Notes under the pieces: model-generated
Told to the model about the DNA's origin: nothing
The model's database searches: none
Seen by the model: only the letters and a program-made list of their open reading frames with translations
Shown: positions 49,878-60,067 of the stretch, piece after piece
How the letters are laid out: every line of letters starts with the position of its first letter
How positions within the stretch are numbered: position 1 is the stretch's first letter
DNA from: Glandiceps talaboti
Taxonomy: Eukaryota > Hemichordata > Enteropneusta > Spengelidae
NCBI RefSeq assembly: GCF_964340395.1
Contig: NC_135564.1
Span: 16,272,957 to 16,336,956, forward strand
Direction of reading: 5' to 3'
Length of the DNA: 64,000 nt
Translations under genes and position numbers: made by a program

Positions 49878-50022
49878 TTCGCGTGTACAAGATGGCTGCC
49901 ACTATTCTTGAATGAAAGAAACAGAATAAAGTTTGCGTGTACAAGATGGCTGCCACTATAAAGTTTGCGTGTACAAGATGGCTGCCACTATAAAGTTTGC
50001 GTGTACAAGATGGCTGTCACTA
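49878..50022. repeat. Four GCGTGTACAAGATGGCTG-type repeats in the LTR
   Basis: Units GTTTGCGTGTACAAGATGG + CTGCCACTATAAA recur about every 32 bases, the first separated from the others by TCTTGAATGAAAGAAACAG. Each carries AAGATGGCTGCC, a good fit to the YY1 site. They lie downstream of the putative TATA box, in the transcribed R-U5 part. The same array is in the 5' LTR at about 58103-58247. Confidence 0.9.
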
Positions 50023-50283
50023 TTCTTGAACGAAGCTTGATTGTTAGTACACCGCACGTAAAACAATAAGTTTAGTTCAACAACTCCTACACTTGGCGAG
50101 AACACGTCTAGTTCCACAAAACTTAAGAAAGACGACGTACACTCCTACAACAGCAGGTTATATTCGGACGAAATAATAGAATTTCTAGTTTAAATAAATG
50201 TCACGACACGAAAGAGAATAATTGAGCAATAGTTCACGGACTTCAACACAACACAATAGCACAGTACGCTTTTAAAGTCACGC

Positions 50284-50291
50284 CCTTTATA
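50284..50291 (-). promoter_or_regulatory. Putative LTR TATA box (3' LTR copy)
   Basis: TATAAAGG on the minus strand, followed by GCGTGACTTTAAAAGCG. The promoter-competent copy in the 5' LTR is at 58509-58516. Placement would make U3 about 700 bp. Confidence 0.5.
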
Positions 50292-50982
50292 CTGTACCGA
50301 CGGCGACACGTACACACAACACAGAATTTCCTAATAAGGCAGTCTCCTGGACACAGCTCTGCCTCTTCTCAGTTCTGCAGTATAATTACACTTCTACAGC
50401 AACAACGCACGACACTTTCAGTTCTGCAGTATAATTACACTTCGACAGCAACACGTACGACACTTTAATGCTTCAGAGTAGTCAGAATGCAGGAACTCAC
50501 GTTTACAGTTTTCTGGACGTTTCCTCTCCGTATGCACGGCGACGACAGACACCACTGCAATAACCATAAACACAGCCAATATACCACTAATTCTGGAAAT
50601 AGTTATATTTCCAAGGTTTGTTAGCCCGCACTGTAAGTAACTTCGGGTACACGAGAACACCCTGTACATCTATTGGCGGAGCTCCGGGACTTCTTGGACC
50701 AAACTCCGTTGACCATCCCAATACAAAGGCAACGTGGATAACTAGTTTGACTGCAACAGAGACACTTGTGTACTGCTCTGAGGACTGTTGTACAGTGACA
50801 CGAAGACACAAATCAAACATATAACTAAGTATTCATAAGATGTCTAAATCAAACAGGTGGCTATGTAGCAAAGCATAGGTGGACATCAATCAAAAGAAAT
50901 GCATACATAATTAAAAACTAGTAGGAAAAACAAAGGTATGAAATAAGGACAAAGTGAGGGCGCCATATATACCTCGGCTACA

Positions 50983-51000
50983 CACTCCCCCACTTTGGAA
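50983..51000 (-). other. Polypurine tract (plus-strand primer site)
   Basis: On the minus strand CCAAAGTGGGGGAGTG stands immediately before the TGTAG start of the 3' LTR, and 67 bases after the Gag-Pol stop codon. Purine-rich, in the expected position for initiating second-strand DNA synthesis. Confidence 0.8.
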
Positions 51001-51066
51001 ATGTCGTCTCGACATTCAAGACAGAAATGACTAGTAGACGAGGACAGAACACGTCGAGTTACAGTT

Positions 51067-54000
51067 TTAACCCTTGGTGACAATATCAATGATTGCATTA
51101 CACAAGGTTGGAGTCTGATCTGAAAATTGTTCTCTTAAAGATGTTAAAAAGTCAGCTTTGACAATCCATGCAGGTTTAGATACTTGTTGTGAATATGTCA
51201 AACGATTTGGAGGCCTTCTGATTCGCTGTGATCGCTTAAGTTGAGGTTCAGTTTCCACCAGTGACTCTACCTCAGAATCAATATCGTTACTAGCTTCTGG
51301 GATACCAACTGGATACTGGTCAGCACTATCATTGCGTGGACTTGTCGGTTGTTCTATATAGGAAGGTTGATAAGTTTGATCAGATTCATTTGATGAGCCT
51401 AAGATACGTAACTCTGTTAAATCACTCTTTATTTCAGCCATTTCACCATTTGTAGGTGGATCTCTACCACTTGGAATACCAGTAGTTTTGGTTCTAGAAG
51501 GTACAACATTTACCACAAAATTACACTGGTCATCTTCTGATGTACTACTAACACTGTCTGATGATTTAACTATTTCTTTTTGCAAACTACGTCTAGTTCT
51601 AGGAGTTGAAACTTGTTTTCCTTTCTTGACCATGGCTGGACATGGTAAGACAGTACATGGTAAGAGTAAGTTGCGATGAAGGATTCGTTCAGGCCCTCTA
51701 CCATCTTCTCTCTGAACAATATACACAGGCAATTCGGCATTTGTTCGTCGAATTACTTGGTAGGGTAGAGCTTCCCAAAGATTTGCCAATTTGTGCTTGC
51801 CTCGTAATTTAACATTTCTTACCAATACTCGGTCTCCTGGTGCTAACATCGATTCGTGAGTCTTTCTGTCATATCTTCCTTTGTTCCTATCTGCATGTTT
51901 TCTTGCTTCTGTTGATGCCAATGCATATGCATATCTAAGTCGTTCCCGCAAAGCACAGGCATATTCGTGATGACTCCTATGTTTTGATTCCTCCGGCTCC
52001 ACACCAAGGTAGATATCTATCGGCAGCTTAGGGTGTCTACCAAACATCAGGAAGTATGGTGAGAACCCAGTACTGTCATGTTTCGTACAGTTATATGCAT
52101 GCACAAGAGGAGCTACATATGTCTTCCAGTCTTTCTTTTGTTCTTCTCCCATAGTTCCCAGCATTCCAAGCAATGTCCTATTGAAACGCTCCACTTGCCC
52201 ATTTCCCTGTGGATGATACGGCGTTGTCCTCGATTTCTCCATTCCACCAATCTTACATAATGCACTTATTACTTCACTTTCGAAGTTCCTCCCTTGGTCG
52301 GAATGCAACCTTCCGGGAAATCCGTAATGAACAATAAAGTTTTCCCACAGTACTTTGGCTGTCAATTTTGCGGTCTGATTTCTTGTAGGTATGGCAACTG
52401 TGTACCTGGTGAAATGGTCGGAGATCACCAATATATTACTTATTCCACCCTTTGACTCCCCCAATGTCAAGTAGTCCATGCACACTAATTCCATTGGTTG
52501 TGTAGTGTTGACATTTACCAGTGGAGCGATACTTTGACTTGTTGGCGCCTTCCTCAGGATACACCTAGGGCAATGTCTAATCTTCTCATCCATATCATTT
52601 GCCATGTGGGGCCAATAGAATCGTGACCTCAGCAAATCTACACATCTCTCCTTTCCAAGGTGACCAACATCATCATGAAGTCCTTTCATTGCCATGTCTC
52701 TATACTGTCTGGGTAATACAAGCTGATACTGCTTCTTACCACTCGAGTCCATTCGCTGTCTATATACTACACCATTCTTGTAACATAATCTGTCGATTTC
52801 CTTTAGCATGAGTTGGACTTCAGCCATTTCTTTTTTCCTATCTATTGGACGAGGACGTTTCTTGTTGTCCATATACCAGATTATTCTCTTTATGGTTTTG
52901 TCCTTTTGTTGAAGTTCTCTCCATTCGTCTGCAGTCACTGTGGGTAGAGATCTGGTCCCAGATACCAATAAAGGTTCCTCCAGCAATTTTGGAACTACGT
53001 CAGGGCTGGCACCTACAGTTTCTACCAATGGTAGTGCCGCATCTACAGCCTGACATATTGCCTTTACACTATCTGATGAGATCTGGGTACACCCTTCAAC
53101 ATCACTTGGTTCATGAGGACGACGAGATAATCCATCAGCGTCACCATTCTTCCTTCCAGATCTATACTCCAGGGTAAAATTATACGTGGACAATGCTGCT
53201 AACCATCTATGTCCAGTGGCATCCAATTTAGCTGATGTTGTCACATAGGTGAGCGGGTTGTTATCCGTGACCACCTTGAAAACATTACCATATAGATAGT
53301 CGTGAAACTTGTCAGTTACGGCCCACTTAAGAGCAAGAAACTCTAATTTATGAGCTGGATAATTCTTCTCTGCTTTCGACAGACTTCTACTGGCGTATGC
53401 TATCACTCTCTTGACACCTTGTTGATCTTGATATAGGGCGGCTCCCAAACCACTGTGACTAGCATCAGTATGCAATTCGAAGGGAATATTATAGTCGGCA
53501 AACCCCAAGATCGGTGGTGACGTCAGTTTATCAATCAGTACATCAAAAGCCTGCTGACATTCAACTGTCCATTTATACTCTGGGACGGGCTGATATTTCT
53601 TCTTGTCTTTTCTTTTTCTCGGATTTCCACCAACTAGTGCATGAAGTGGAGCAGCTATCTGGGAGAATCCCTTCACAAACCGCCTGTAATATCCAGCAAA
53701 CCCCAGGAACGACTTCAGCTGTTTCGCATTCTTTGGAGTTGGCCATGTCTTCAGTGCCGACAATTTCTCTGGGTCTGTCTGTATTCCATTTTCCGATACT
53801 ACATGACCAAGATATTTAACTTCACGCTGGAAAAACTGGCACTTGGATAACTTGACCTTTAACCCATACTCGTCCAGTCGAGTCAGCACAGCTTCCAATC
53901 TTTCAAGGTGTTCTTCAAATGTTGACGAAAAGATTATGATATCATCTAAGTAAACCAGACACACTTTTAAATTATGATCACCCATACATTTTTCCATCAA

Positions 54001-57000
54001 CCGTTGAAAAGTACTCGGAGCATTTGTAAGGCCAAAAGGCATACGATTACACTCGTAGAAACCCAATGGTGTGACAAAAGCCGTTTTAGGTATATCCCTT
54101 TCTGAAACACCAATCTGCCAATACCCACTTTGTAGATCAATCGATGAGAACCATTTAGACCCATTCAGTGCATCTAGACTCTCTTCAATTCTTGGCAACG
54201 CATATGAATCTCTGACAGTCTTTGCATTCAACTTTCTGTAATCAATGCACAACCTTGTACTACCATCTTTCTTTTCAACCAACACTATCGGAGCTGCCCA
54301 GGGACTATACGATTCTCTAATCACCCCAGTATCTACCATACTTTGTAATAGTTTTCTCAGTTCATTGTATCGAGCAGGTGGTATCCTACGTGACCGTTCT
54401 TTGACTGGTTTTTCGTCTATGAGAGGTATAGTATGTTCTATCGCAGAGGTATAACCCAAGTCGCTGTCATGTTTGGCAAAAACAGGGCACATTTTCATCA
54501 GTAGACTTTGTGCTTGCTCATGCTGGGTATGGTTTAAAGGTGCCTTACTAAGGTCAAACTGTATTTCACTTTTCAAATCAGCGGACATTGAAGACGCTTG
54601 GTACATCCCTGAAATACGGTGGGGTTCTAACTCTGGTTCACCAATCAATACAGACTGACGATTAGAAATGACGGCATAGTTTGATGGACTACCAACCCAA
54701 GTGACAGCATTAATTTCACCAACCACGACACCAGGACCAACGACAATAGTTTTTGACGAAATGTTGTGAACATGGACAGGAACAAAAGTTTTCTTGCCCT
54801 TACATTTCAAGGTTACTGCAACGGGACTAACGATTACATTTCCAGAGAGACTAGTCATACCTGCTGGTTCTACCACCGCAATATAACAATCACCCTTTGG
54901 TCCAGACTTTACTCTGCCTTTGATAATTTTGGACATTCCAGGTTCAATTCTGATGGGTTGCTTCAAACTTGTCTTTACTTCTCCCAGTTTTCCATCCTTG
55001 CTGTTACAATAAAGGTCTCTCTGTCCAATACGTCTATATGCGGTCTGCCATATTTGTGACTGTGTTTTGTCCCTGTAAAAGCATGATCCAAATAAACGTT
55101 GACAATACTCTTTACACTGACCAATCAGATTTGTACCAACCGTTAAGGGTACCCTCGCATTATAGTTGCTATCTGGTACAACCAGTGCTAGAACATCAAA
55201 AGTTTCCTCACTACCGAATACATCTTCTGGGAAGCTGATTTGTACCTCAATGTAACCAAGATATGGCACTGCTAAACCATTGGCACCTTCTACTTGTAAG
55301 TTGTCCAGTGGTTCGACTGCATATTTTGACAGATACTTTTTATGAAAAGAATTACTTATTGTGGTTACTTGTGAACCAGTATCAACAAGACTTGTGCAAG
55401 TCACACCATTTACACATGCTTTCTCCTCGTTTGCACGTCCAACAATTCTCTCCATCAACTGTCTGTTACTACCAAGTAGAACAGGTTTGGAATCGGTACT
55501 CACCATGTGATTAGTGGCCCTAGATGAACTTTGACCTGGTATACGCTGTACTGGAGTTCGGCATACTCTTGCTATGTGTCCTTCTTGACCGCAGTTGTAA
55601 CATCTTATTGGCTCAGATGTGTACTGTCTCCTACGTTGACCATAAGTTTGATTTCGGCCTCTTTCAGCACTGTTTTCTGATCTCTGTGAACGAAATACAT
55701 TCTGCATCCTCTCTCTCGGGCGACCCCTACCAATATCTGAATTAGAACTCATTTCTACGTTCCTAAGTCTTTCTGTGAGGTTTTTTACAGTAGATTCAAG
55801 CTCTCTTACTCTGTCACTTTCTTTTTGTCTATCTCGATCGTTTGTAGTGGCTTGTCTTGCATAACTAGATTGCTGACGTGGTTTAGAAACATTACCAACA
55901 GAATGAAATGATTCGGCCACTTCTTGCTCTGCATTTCGTACAACTCTGAGAAGTGCATCAAAAGTAGTAACAGTTTCGTAACGATGTCTTGCAATATTCT
56001 TAACACGATCGTCTTTCAGTCCTCTCCAAAAGACAGTTCTAAGAGCTTCATCAACCATAGTTGCTGAAATACTCCCTCTTTCTCTAGCCTTATTTATCGC
56101 CACCTCGAGTCTACATCCATAGCCTGCTACAGTTTCACCATCGTTTTGTTTACTATTATAGAATCTTTGTAATAGAGTAGCTCCTGTTTCAACAACCCCA
56201 TAGATGCCTTCTAACTTCCGAACCATTTGCTCGATAGTCGCATCGATCCCCATGTGCATAATTACCTGACTGGCTTCACCACGGATTGATTTTCTAACAG
56301 CAGGTGTAAGTATCTCTCGACGGTATGTACCATCCATAAGCAAACACTCAACCTCGTACTGCCAGGATTCAAAAGTTGCATCACCTCTAGATCTCGATTT
56401 AGGGTCACCTGAAAAAGTAACTATACGTGGTGGTTGTAAGAAATTTGCTGGGAGAGTTAGAGAAGGATAATTCGATGTCTCATCATATGCATGATGTGAC
56501 GAACTATGAGTGGTTGTGTGTTTGGTTGAATAAGAGGCAGGAGAAGATTCAGAGTGATATGAGCGATGCAGAGAAGTAGGCTGGTGTTGCCTCGAAACAT
56601 TGGATCCATATTCGTCTGGTGACTGAACTCTGTGGCTGGTTCGCTCCAATATTTCAGATTCGCATTCATCTTGCCACTTAACTCCATGACCAGCTCTTTC
56701 CAACACTTCAGCCATTTTAGCAAGGTCACCCCGACTATAACTATTACCACGGTCAATAGCAGTGTCTATATGTTTAGTGATAGAAGGACTATCAGTAGTT
56801 TCGTCTTTGACAATATACGTTTCTTTCTCGTCTACTGTTGAACACTCACTTGCAGTGTCAGTTTCAGAATCAAATTGACTATATAAAGCAGTAGGAATCA
56901 TTGTGACAGACAAACGACGACCTGCAAATTCTCTATTGTGCAACATGTCAATAGCACTACGCATAGTAGCCACATCACGATATTCACAACACCCATAACC

Positions 57001-57165
57001 CTTGTGAGTACTTGTGACGGAGTCATATGGAAATACAAAATTTACAATATCTCCTACTTGAGATAAAATATCGAACATATGGTCTTTGGTAATATTTTTT
57101 GAAATGTTATCTATCAGGATAGTGTTACGTATGTTTTTCTTAGAAATGTTAATCACAGAAGCCAT
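51067..57165 (-). CDS. RRM-Gag-Pol polyprotein of the Ty3/gypsy element
   Basis: 2,032 codons from ATG 57165 (MASVINIS; context ACAAAATGG is better than the in-frame upstream ATG at 57258). Order: RRM at residues 14-90 with RNP2-like ILIDNI (16-21) and RNP1-like KGYGCCEY (55-62); Ser/His-rich linker; PNMA-like capsid region at about 235-420 (FSGDP at 251, TFESWQYEVECLL at 264); coiled-coil-like 445-472; basic tail; CCHC zinc knuckle CYNCGQEGHIARVC (522-535); protease with DTGS (595-598); reverse transcriptase (SSIDLQSGYWQIG, YLDD at 1072-1075); RNase H (TDAS 1233, E1275, TDNN 1300); integrase with HHCC zinc site (H1497, H1502, C1532, C1535), catalytic D1564, D1623, E1659; a YQVIRR region near 1802; and a ~190-residue C-terminal extension containing RSQRIRRPPNRL. 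All catalytic residues are present; no stop or frameshift. Gag and Pol share one frame, so their ratio is presumably set by processing. Confidence 0.97.
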   Translation of the reverse strand: MASVINISKKNIRNTILIDNISKNITKDHMFDILSQVGDIVNFVFPYDSVTSTHKGYGCCEYRDVATMRSAIDMLHNREFAGRRLSVTMIPTALYSQFDSETDTASECSTVDEKETYIVKDETTDSPSITKHIDTAIDRGNSYSRGDLAKMAEVLERAGHGVKWQDECESEILERTSHRVQSPDEYGSNVSRQHQPTSLHRSYHSESSPASYSTKHTTTHSSSHHAYDETSNYPSLTLPANFLQPPRIVTFSGDPKSRSRGDATFESWQYEVECLLMDGTYRREILTPAVRKSIRGEASQVIMHMGIDATIEQMVRKLEGIYGVVETGATLLQRFYNSKQNDGETVAGYGCRLEVAINKARERGSISATMVDEALRTVFWRGLKDDRVKNIARHRYETVTTFDALLRVVRNAEQEVAESFHSVGNVSKPRQQSSYARQATTNDRDRQKESDRVRELESTVKNLTERLRNVEMSSNSDIGRGRPRERMQNVFRSQRSENSAERGRNQTYGQRRRQYTSEPIRCYNCGQEGHIARVCRTPVQRIPGQSSSRATNHMVSTDSKPVLLGSNRQLMERIVGRANEEKACVNGVTCTSLVDTGSQVTTISNSFHKKYLSKYAVEPLDNLQVEGANGLAVPYLGYIEVQISFPEDVFGSEETFDVLALVVPDSNYNARVPLTVGTNLIGQCKEYCQRLFGSCFYRDKTQSQIWQTAYRRIGQRDLYCNSKDGKLGEVKTSLKQPIRIEPGMSKIIKGRVKSGPKGDCYIAVVEPAGMTSLSGNVIVSPVAVTLKCKGKKTFVPVHVHNISSKTIVVGPGVVVGEINAVTWVGSPSNYAVISNRQSVLIGEPELEPHRISGMYQASSMSADLKSEIQFDLSKAPLNHTQHEQAQSLLMKMCPVFAKHDSDLGYTSAIEHTIPLIDEKPVKERSRRIPPARYNELRKLLQSMVDTGVIRESYSPWAAPIVLVEKKDGSTRLCIDYRKLNAKTVRDSYALPRIEESLDALNGSKWFSSIDLQSGYWQIGVSERDIPKTAFVTPLGFYECNRMPFGLTNAPSTFQRLMEKCMGDHNLKVCLVYLDDIIIFSSTFEEHLERLEAVLTRLDEYGLKVKLSKCQFFQREVKYLGHVVSENGIQTDPEKLSALKTWPTPKNAKQLKSFLGFAGYYRRFVKGFSQIAAPLHALVGGNPRKRKDKKKYQPVPEYKWTVECQQAFDVLIDKLTSPPILGFADYNIPFELHTDASHSGLGAALYQDQQGVKRVIAYASRSLSKAEKNYPAHKLEFLALKWAVTDKFHDYLYGNVFKVVTDNNPLTYVTTSAKLDATGHRWLAALSTYNFTLEYRSGRKNGDADGLSRRPHEPSDVEGCTQISSDSVKAICQAVDAALPLVETVGASPDVVPKLLEEPLLVSGTRSLPTVTADEWRELQQKDKTIKRIIWYMDNKKRPRPIDRKKEMAEVQLMLKEIDRLCYKNGVVYRQRMDSSGKKQYQLVLPRQYRDMAMKGLHDDVGHLGKERCVDLLRSRFYWPHMANDMDEKIRHCPRCILRKAPTSQSIAPLVNVNTTQPMELVCMDYLTLGESKGGISNILVISDHFTRYTVAIPTRNQTAKLTAKVLWENFIVHYGFPGRLHSDQGRNFESEVISALCKIGGMEKSRTTPYHPQGNGQVERFNRTLLGMLGTMGEEQKKDWKTYVAPLVHAYNCTKHDSTGFSPYFLMFGRHPKLPIDIYLGVEPEESKHRSHHEYACALRERLRYAYALASTEARKHADRNKGRYDRKTHESMLAPGDRVLVRNVKLRGKHKLANLWEALPYQVIRRTNAELPVYIVQREDGRGPERILHRNLLLPCTVLPCPAMVKKGKQVSTPRTRRSLQKEIVKSSDSVSSTSEDDQCNFVVNVVPSRTKTTGIPSGRDPPTNGEMAEIKSDLTELRILGSSNESDQTYQPSYIEQPTSPRNDSADQYPVGIPEASNDIDSEVESLVETEPQLKRSQRIRRPPNRLTYSQQVSKPAWIVKADFLTSLREQFSDQTPTLCNAIIDIVTKG

Positions 57166-57606
57166 TTTGTATGTAAGTAGATAACACAATAATACGACGA
57201 TGAATATTAATACGTCTACTTGATAATTACTAGAGTAATGCGTTATAAATAGATACAATCACCCTATAAGTGACAATCGTAAGAATTAAAATTATTGCCG
57301 AACCTTTGAAACACAGTGACTAGTCTGTATATAAGCATTCACACAAATTACTACTCCAATGTAATTGTTGTCAATTCAAGTCTTTCAATCTTATCAATAT
57401 TAATACCAGTATACAAGTATGTAGTCCTGACAGCATCGATCATAAACTTATCGTTGATGATATATAGAATGAATTCACTTTTTCAATTGCAATAAAGTGC
57501 ACAAAATAATTACAATTTTCGGATTGACTGGTAAACTGTAAAGGTACAATTTTACTATGGAAGTTTAAACTTTCCAAATTGACACTACTAGCAACCTTAA
57601 GTTGAC
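57166..57606 (-). other. Leader between PBS and Gag-Pol start
   Basis: About 440 bases of untranslated leader. It includes upstream in-frame ATG 57258, which would add 31 mostly hydrophobic residues before the RRM. Packaging or ribosome-entry signals would be expected here but are not identifiable by eye. Confidence 0.6.
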
Positions 57607-57628
57607 TCGAGCCCCACGTTGGGCGCCA
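57607..57628 (-). other. Primer binding site, tRNA-Lys(CUU)
   Basis: The plus strand here ends in CCCCACGTTGGGCGCCA and extends 5' to TCGAG, which equals the 3' end of animal tRNA-Lys(CUU) including CCA over 22 bases. On the element's RNA strand this is the TGGCGCCCAACG... primer site. It is four bases (TTTT) from the end of the 5' LTR. Confidence 0.85.
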
Positions 57629-57632
57629 AAAA

Positions 57633-59206
57633 TGTAAGCAACACAGTCTTACGGACGGGGCTAAGGTTGCGTATGATCGATGCCGTCGTGGGGACTTGGG
57701 TTCAGGGACAGTAGTTATAAATAGTAAAATTAATAGCACGAGATTATATAGGTATAAATGAACTGATAGTATGCTTTTACTTAACATAAATCACAATATC
57801 TACAAAATAAGCTTTCAGTAGGAAAAGTAAACACTATCGGATCCGTTCTCAAAGATTAATATTTAGTTTACAATAAGTTATTTCTAAATTCCAAAAATTA
57901 ATTAATAGTACGATAAATTGTCTTGAGTTGATTTATACAAATGAAAATAATATTACAATAAGTATCCTAAGTTGATTTGTATAGTGAAATAATATTACAA
58001 TGAGTAGTTTTAAATTGACTATCAAATATCGCCGGAACTGCAAGTAATTAAATGTCACGAAGCTGAAACGGGAGGAACTAAATACATAAAAGTAAAATAA
58101 AGTTCGCGTGTACAAGATGGCTGCCACTATTCTTGAATGAAAGAAACAGAATAAAGTTTGCGTGTACAAGATGGCTGCCACTATAAAGTTTGCGTGTACA
58201 AGATGGCTGCCACTATAAAGTTTGCGTGTACAAGATGGCTGTCACTATTCTTGAACGAAGCTTGATTGTTAGTACACCGCACGTAAAACAATAAGTTTAG
58301 TTCAACAACTCCTACACTTGGCGAGAACACGTCTAGTTCCACAAAACTTAAGAAAGACGACGTACACTCCTACAACAGCAGGTTATATTCGGACGAAATA
58401 ATAGAATTTCTAGTTTAAATAAATGTCACGACACGAAAGAGAATAATTGAGCAATAGTTCACGGACTTCAACACAACACAATAGCACAGTACGCTTTTAA
58501 AGTCACGCCCTTTATACTGTACCGACGGCGACACGTACACACAACACAGAATTTCCTAATAAGGCAGTCTCCTGGACACAGCTCTGCCTCTTCTCAGTTC
58601 TGCAGTATAATTACACTTCTACAGCAACAACGCACGACACTTTCAGTTCTGCAGTATAATTACACTTCGACAGCAACACGTACGACACTTTAATGCTTCA
58701 GAGTAGTCAGAATGCAGGAACTCACGTTTACAGTTTTCTGGACGTTTCCTCTCCGTATGCACGGCGACGACAGACACCACTGCAATAACCATAAACACAG
58801 CCAATATACCACTAATTCTGGAAATAGTTATATTTCCAAGGTTTGTTAGCCCGCACTGTAAGTAACTTCGGGTACACGAGAACACCCTGTACATCTATTG
58901 GCGGAGCTCCGGGACTTCTTGGACCAAACTCCGTTGACCATCCCAATACAAAGGCAACGTGGATAACTAGTTTGACTGCAACAGAGACACTTGTGTACTG
59001 CTCTGAGGACTGTTGTACAGTGACACGAAGACACAAATCAAACATATAACTAAGTATTCATAAGATGTCTAAATCAAACAGGTGGCTATGTAGCAAAGCA
59101 TAGGTGGACATCAATCAAAAGAAATGCATACATAATTAAAACTAGTAGGAAAAACAAAGGTATGAAATAAGGACAAAGTGAGGGCGCCATATATACCTCG
59201 GCTACA
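57633..59206 (-). repeat. 5' LTR (right in the window)
   Basis: 1,574 bp, identical to the 3' LTR except for one A missing in an A-run (59137 region versus 50912). It drives the element's transcription leftwards; TATA-like box at 58509-58516 and YY1-like repeats at about 58103-58247. Confidence 0.97.
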
Positions 59207-59210
59207 TAGG
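59207..59210. repeat. Target-site duplication TAGG, right
   Basis: TAGG directly follows CTACA, the end of the 5' LTR. It is the partner of 49404-49407. Confidence 0.9.
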
Positions 59211-59980
59211 GTTTCAAAGATAGTGGCACTGCAGGAAATCATCACCTTGTCACTTGATGTCACGGATTCAAAATACACCCATCCAGGCCGTATTTTATTA
59301 CATTACTCATATAGGTGTTTTGTACACCCATATGATATACTGATATTTCATTTTCAAAGATATGGGAAAGGCATAAACATCCAAATTAGTTTTTTATATG
59401 ACAATACTTTGATACTCTGGCAAAAATAAAAAGAGAGCATGAAAATCCACGCAAATCAAGGGAAAGTAATCACAATTACATGATTTCAACATGTCAATTA
59501 AGGATATGTGATTTGCCGAACGCGTGCTCGTACCCATTCGGAAGACTTCGAATCTTACTGATGATGAACGTGTGACGCTATCATCATATATTCACATTGA
59601 GCGTGGAGGTCAACTTTTGAAAGTGAAGATGAATATGAATATGATGATAGCTTCACACTCGTGTTTTGGCGTCAAATACACGTTCTTATTACCTTCGAAA
59701 TTGATCGCTCAAACATTATATCAGATCTCAAAACTGTTAATTGACGTGTGATAGTATCTGTTTTTTCCAACAACCGCGACTCAGCCGCGTACGATCCATG
59801 TGCAACGGGTAACGGTATTTCCAATGGGTCAGTCAGTACGATCGCACATGTTGACGTCGACCTGCTGTATTACATACGTAGACGTGTTGTTCTCAACTTT
59901 TCATGATATATGCATGTGTACTCAGAACACCAAGAGAATGTATGCTACATTGTACGATGAAGTAAACTGAATCTTTACAA

Positions 59981-59987
59981 CAACAGC

Positions 59988-60022
<35 letters not shown>

Positions 60023-60028
60023 CGACGA

Positions 60029-60067
<39 letters not shown>
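59981..60067. repeat. (ACA)n(ACG)n microsatellite in foldback copy 1
   Basis: About 12 CAA/ACA units then about 15 ACG/GAC units. The inverted counterpart in copy 2 is at 61743-61852. Confidence 0.97.

Larger units (their letters stand above)
49408..50982 (-). repeat. 3' LTR (left in the window)
   Basis: In element orientation it starts TGTAGCCGAGG and ends GCTTACA; 1,575 bp. U3 is about 50982-50260, with a TATA-like box (TATAAAGG) at 50284-50291. R-U5 holds four ~32-bp repeats (49878-50022), each with AAGATGGCTG. Two overlapping small frames lie in U3 (50587-50820 and 50418-50669). Confidence 0.96.
49408..59206 (-). mobile_element. Complete Ty3/gypsy LTR retrotransposon with N-terminal RRM
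   Basis: 9,799 bp on the minus strand. It has two LTRs (1575 and 1574 bp) with TG...CA ends, a 4-bp target duplication, a PBS next to the 5' LTR, a polypurine tract next to the 3' LTR and one long Gag-Pol frame. The order RT, RNase H, integrase places it in Ty3/gypsy (Metaviridae) rather than copia. There is no envelope frame. LTRs differ by a single visible A-run indel, so insertion was very recent and the copy may still be capable of movement. Confidence 0.97.

Noticed and set aside
49878-50022. CRISPR-like array
   Set aside because: Four ~32-bp repeats without regular unique spacers, in an LTR of an animal genome.
51488-56841. Plus-strand ORFs inside the Gag-Pol region
   Set aside because: Antisense shadows of a strongly supported minus-strand coding sequence.
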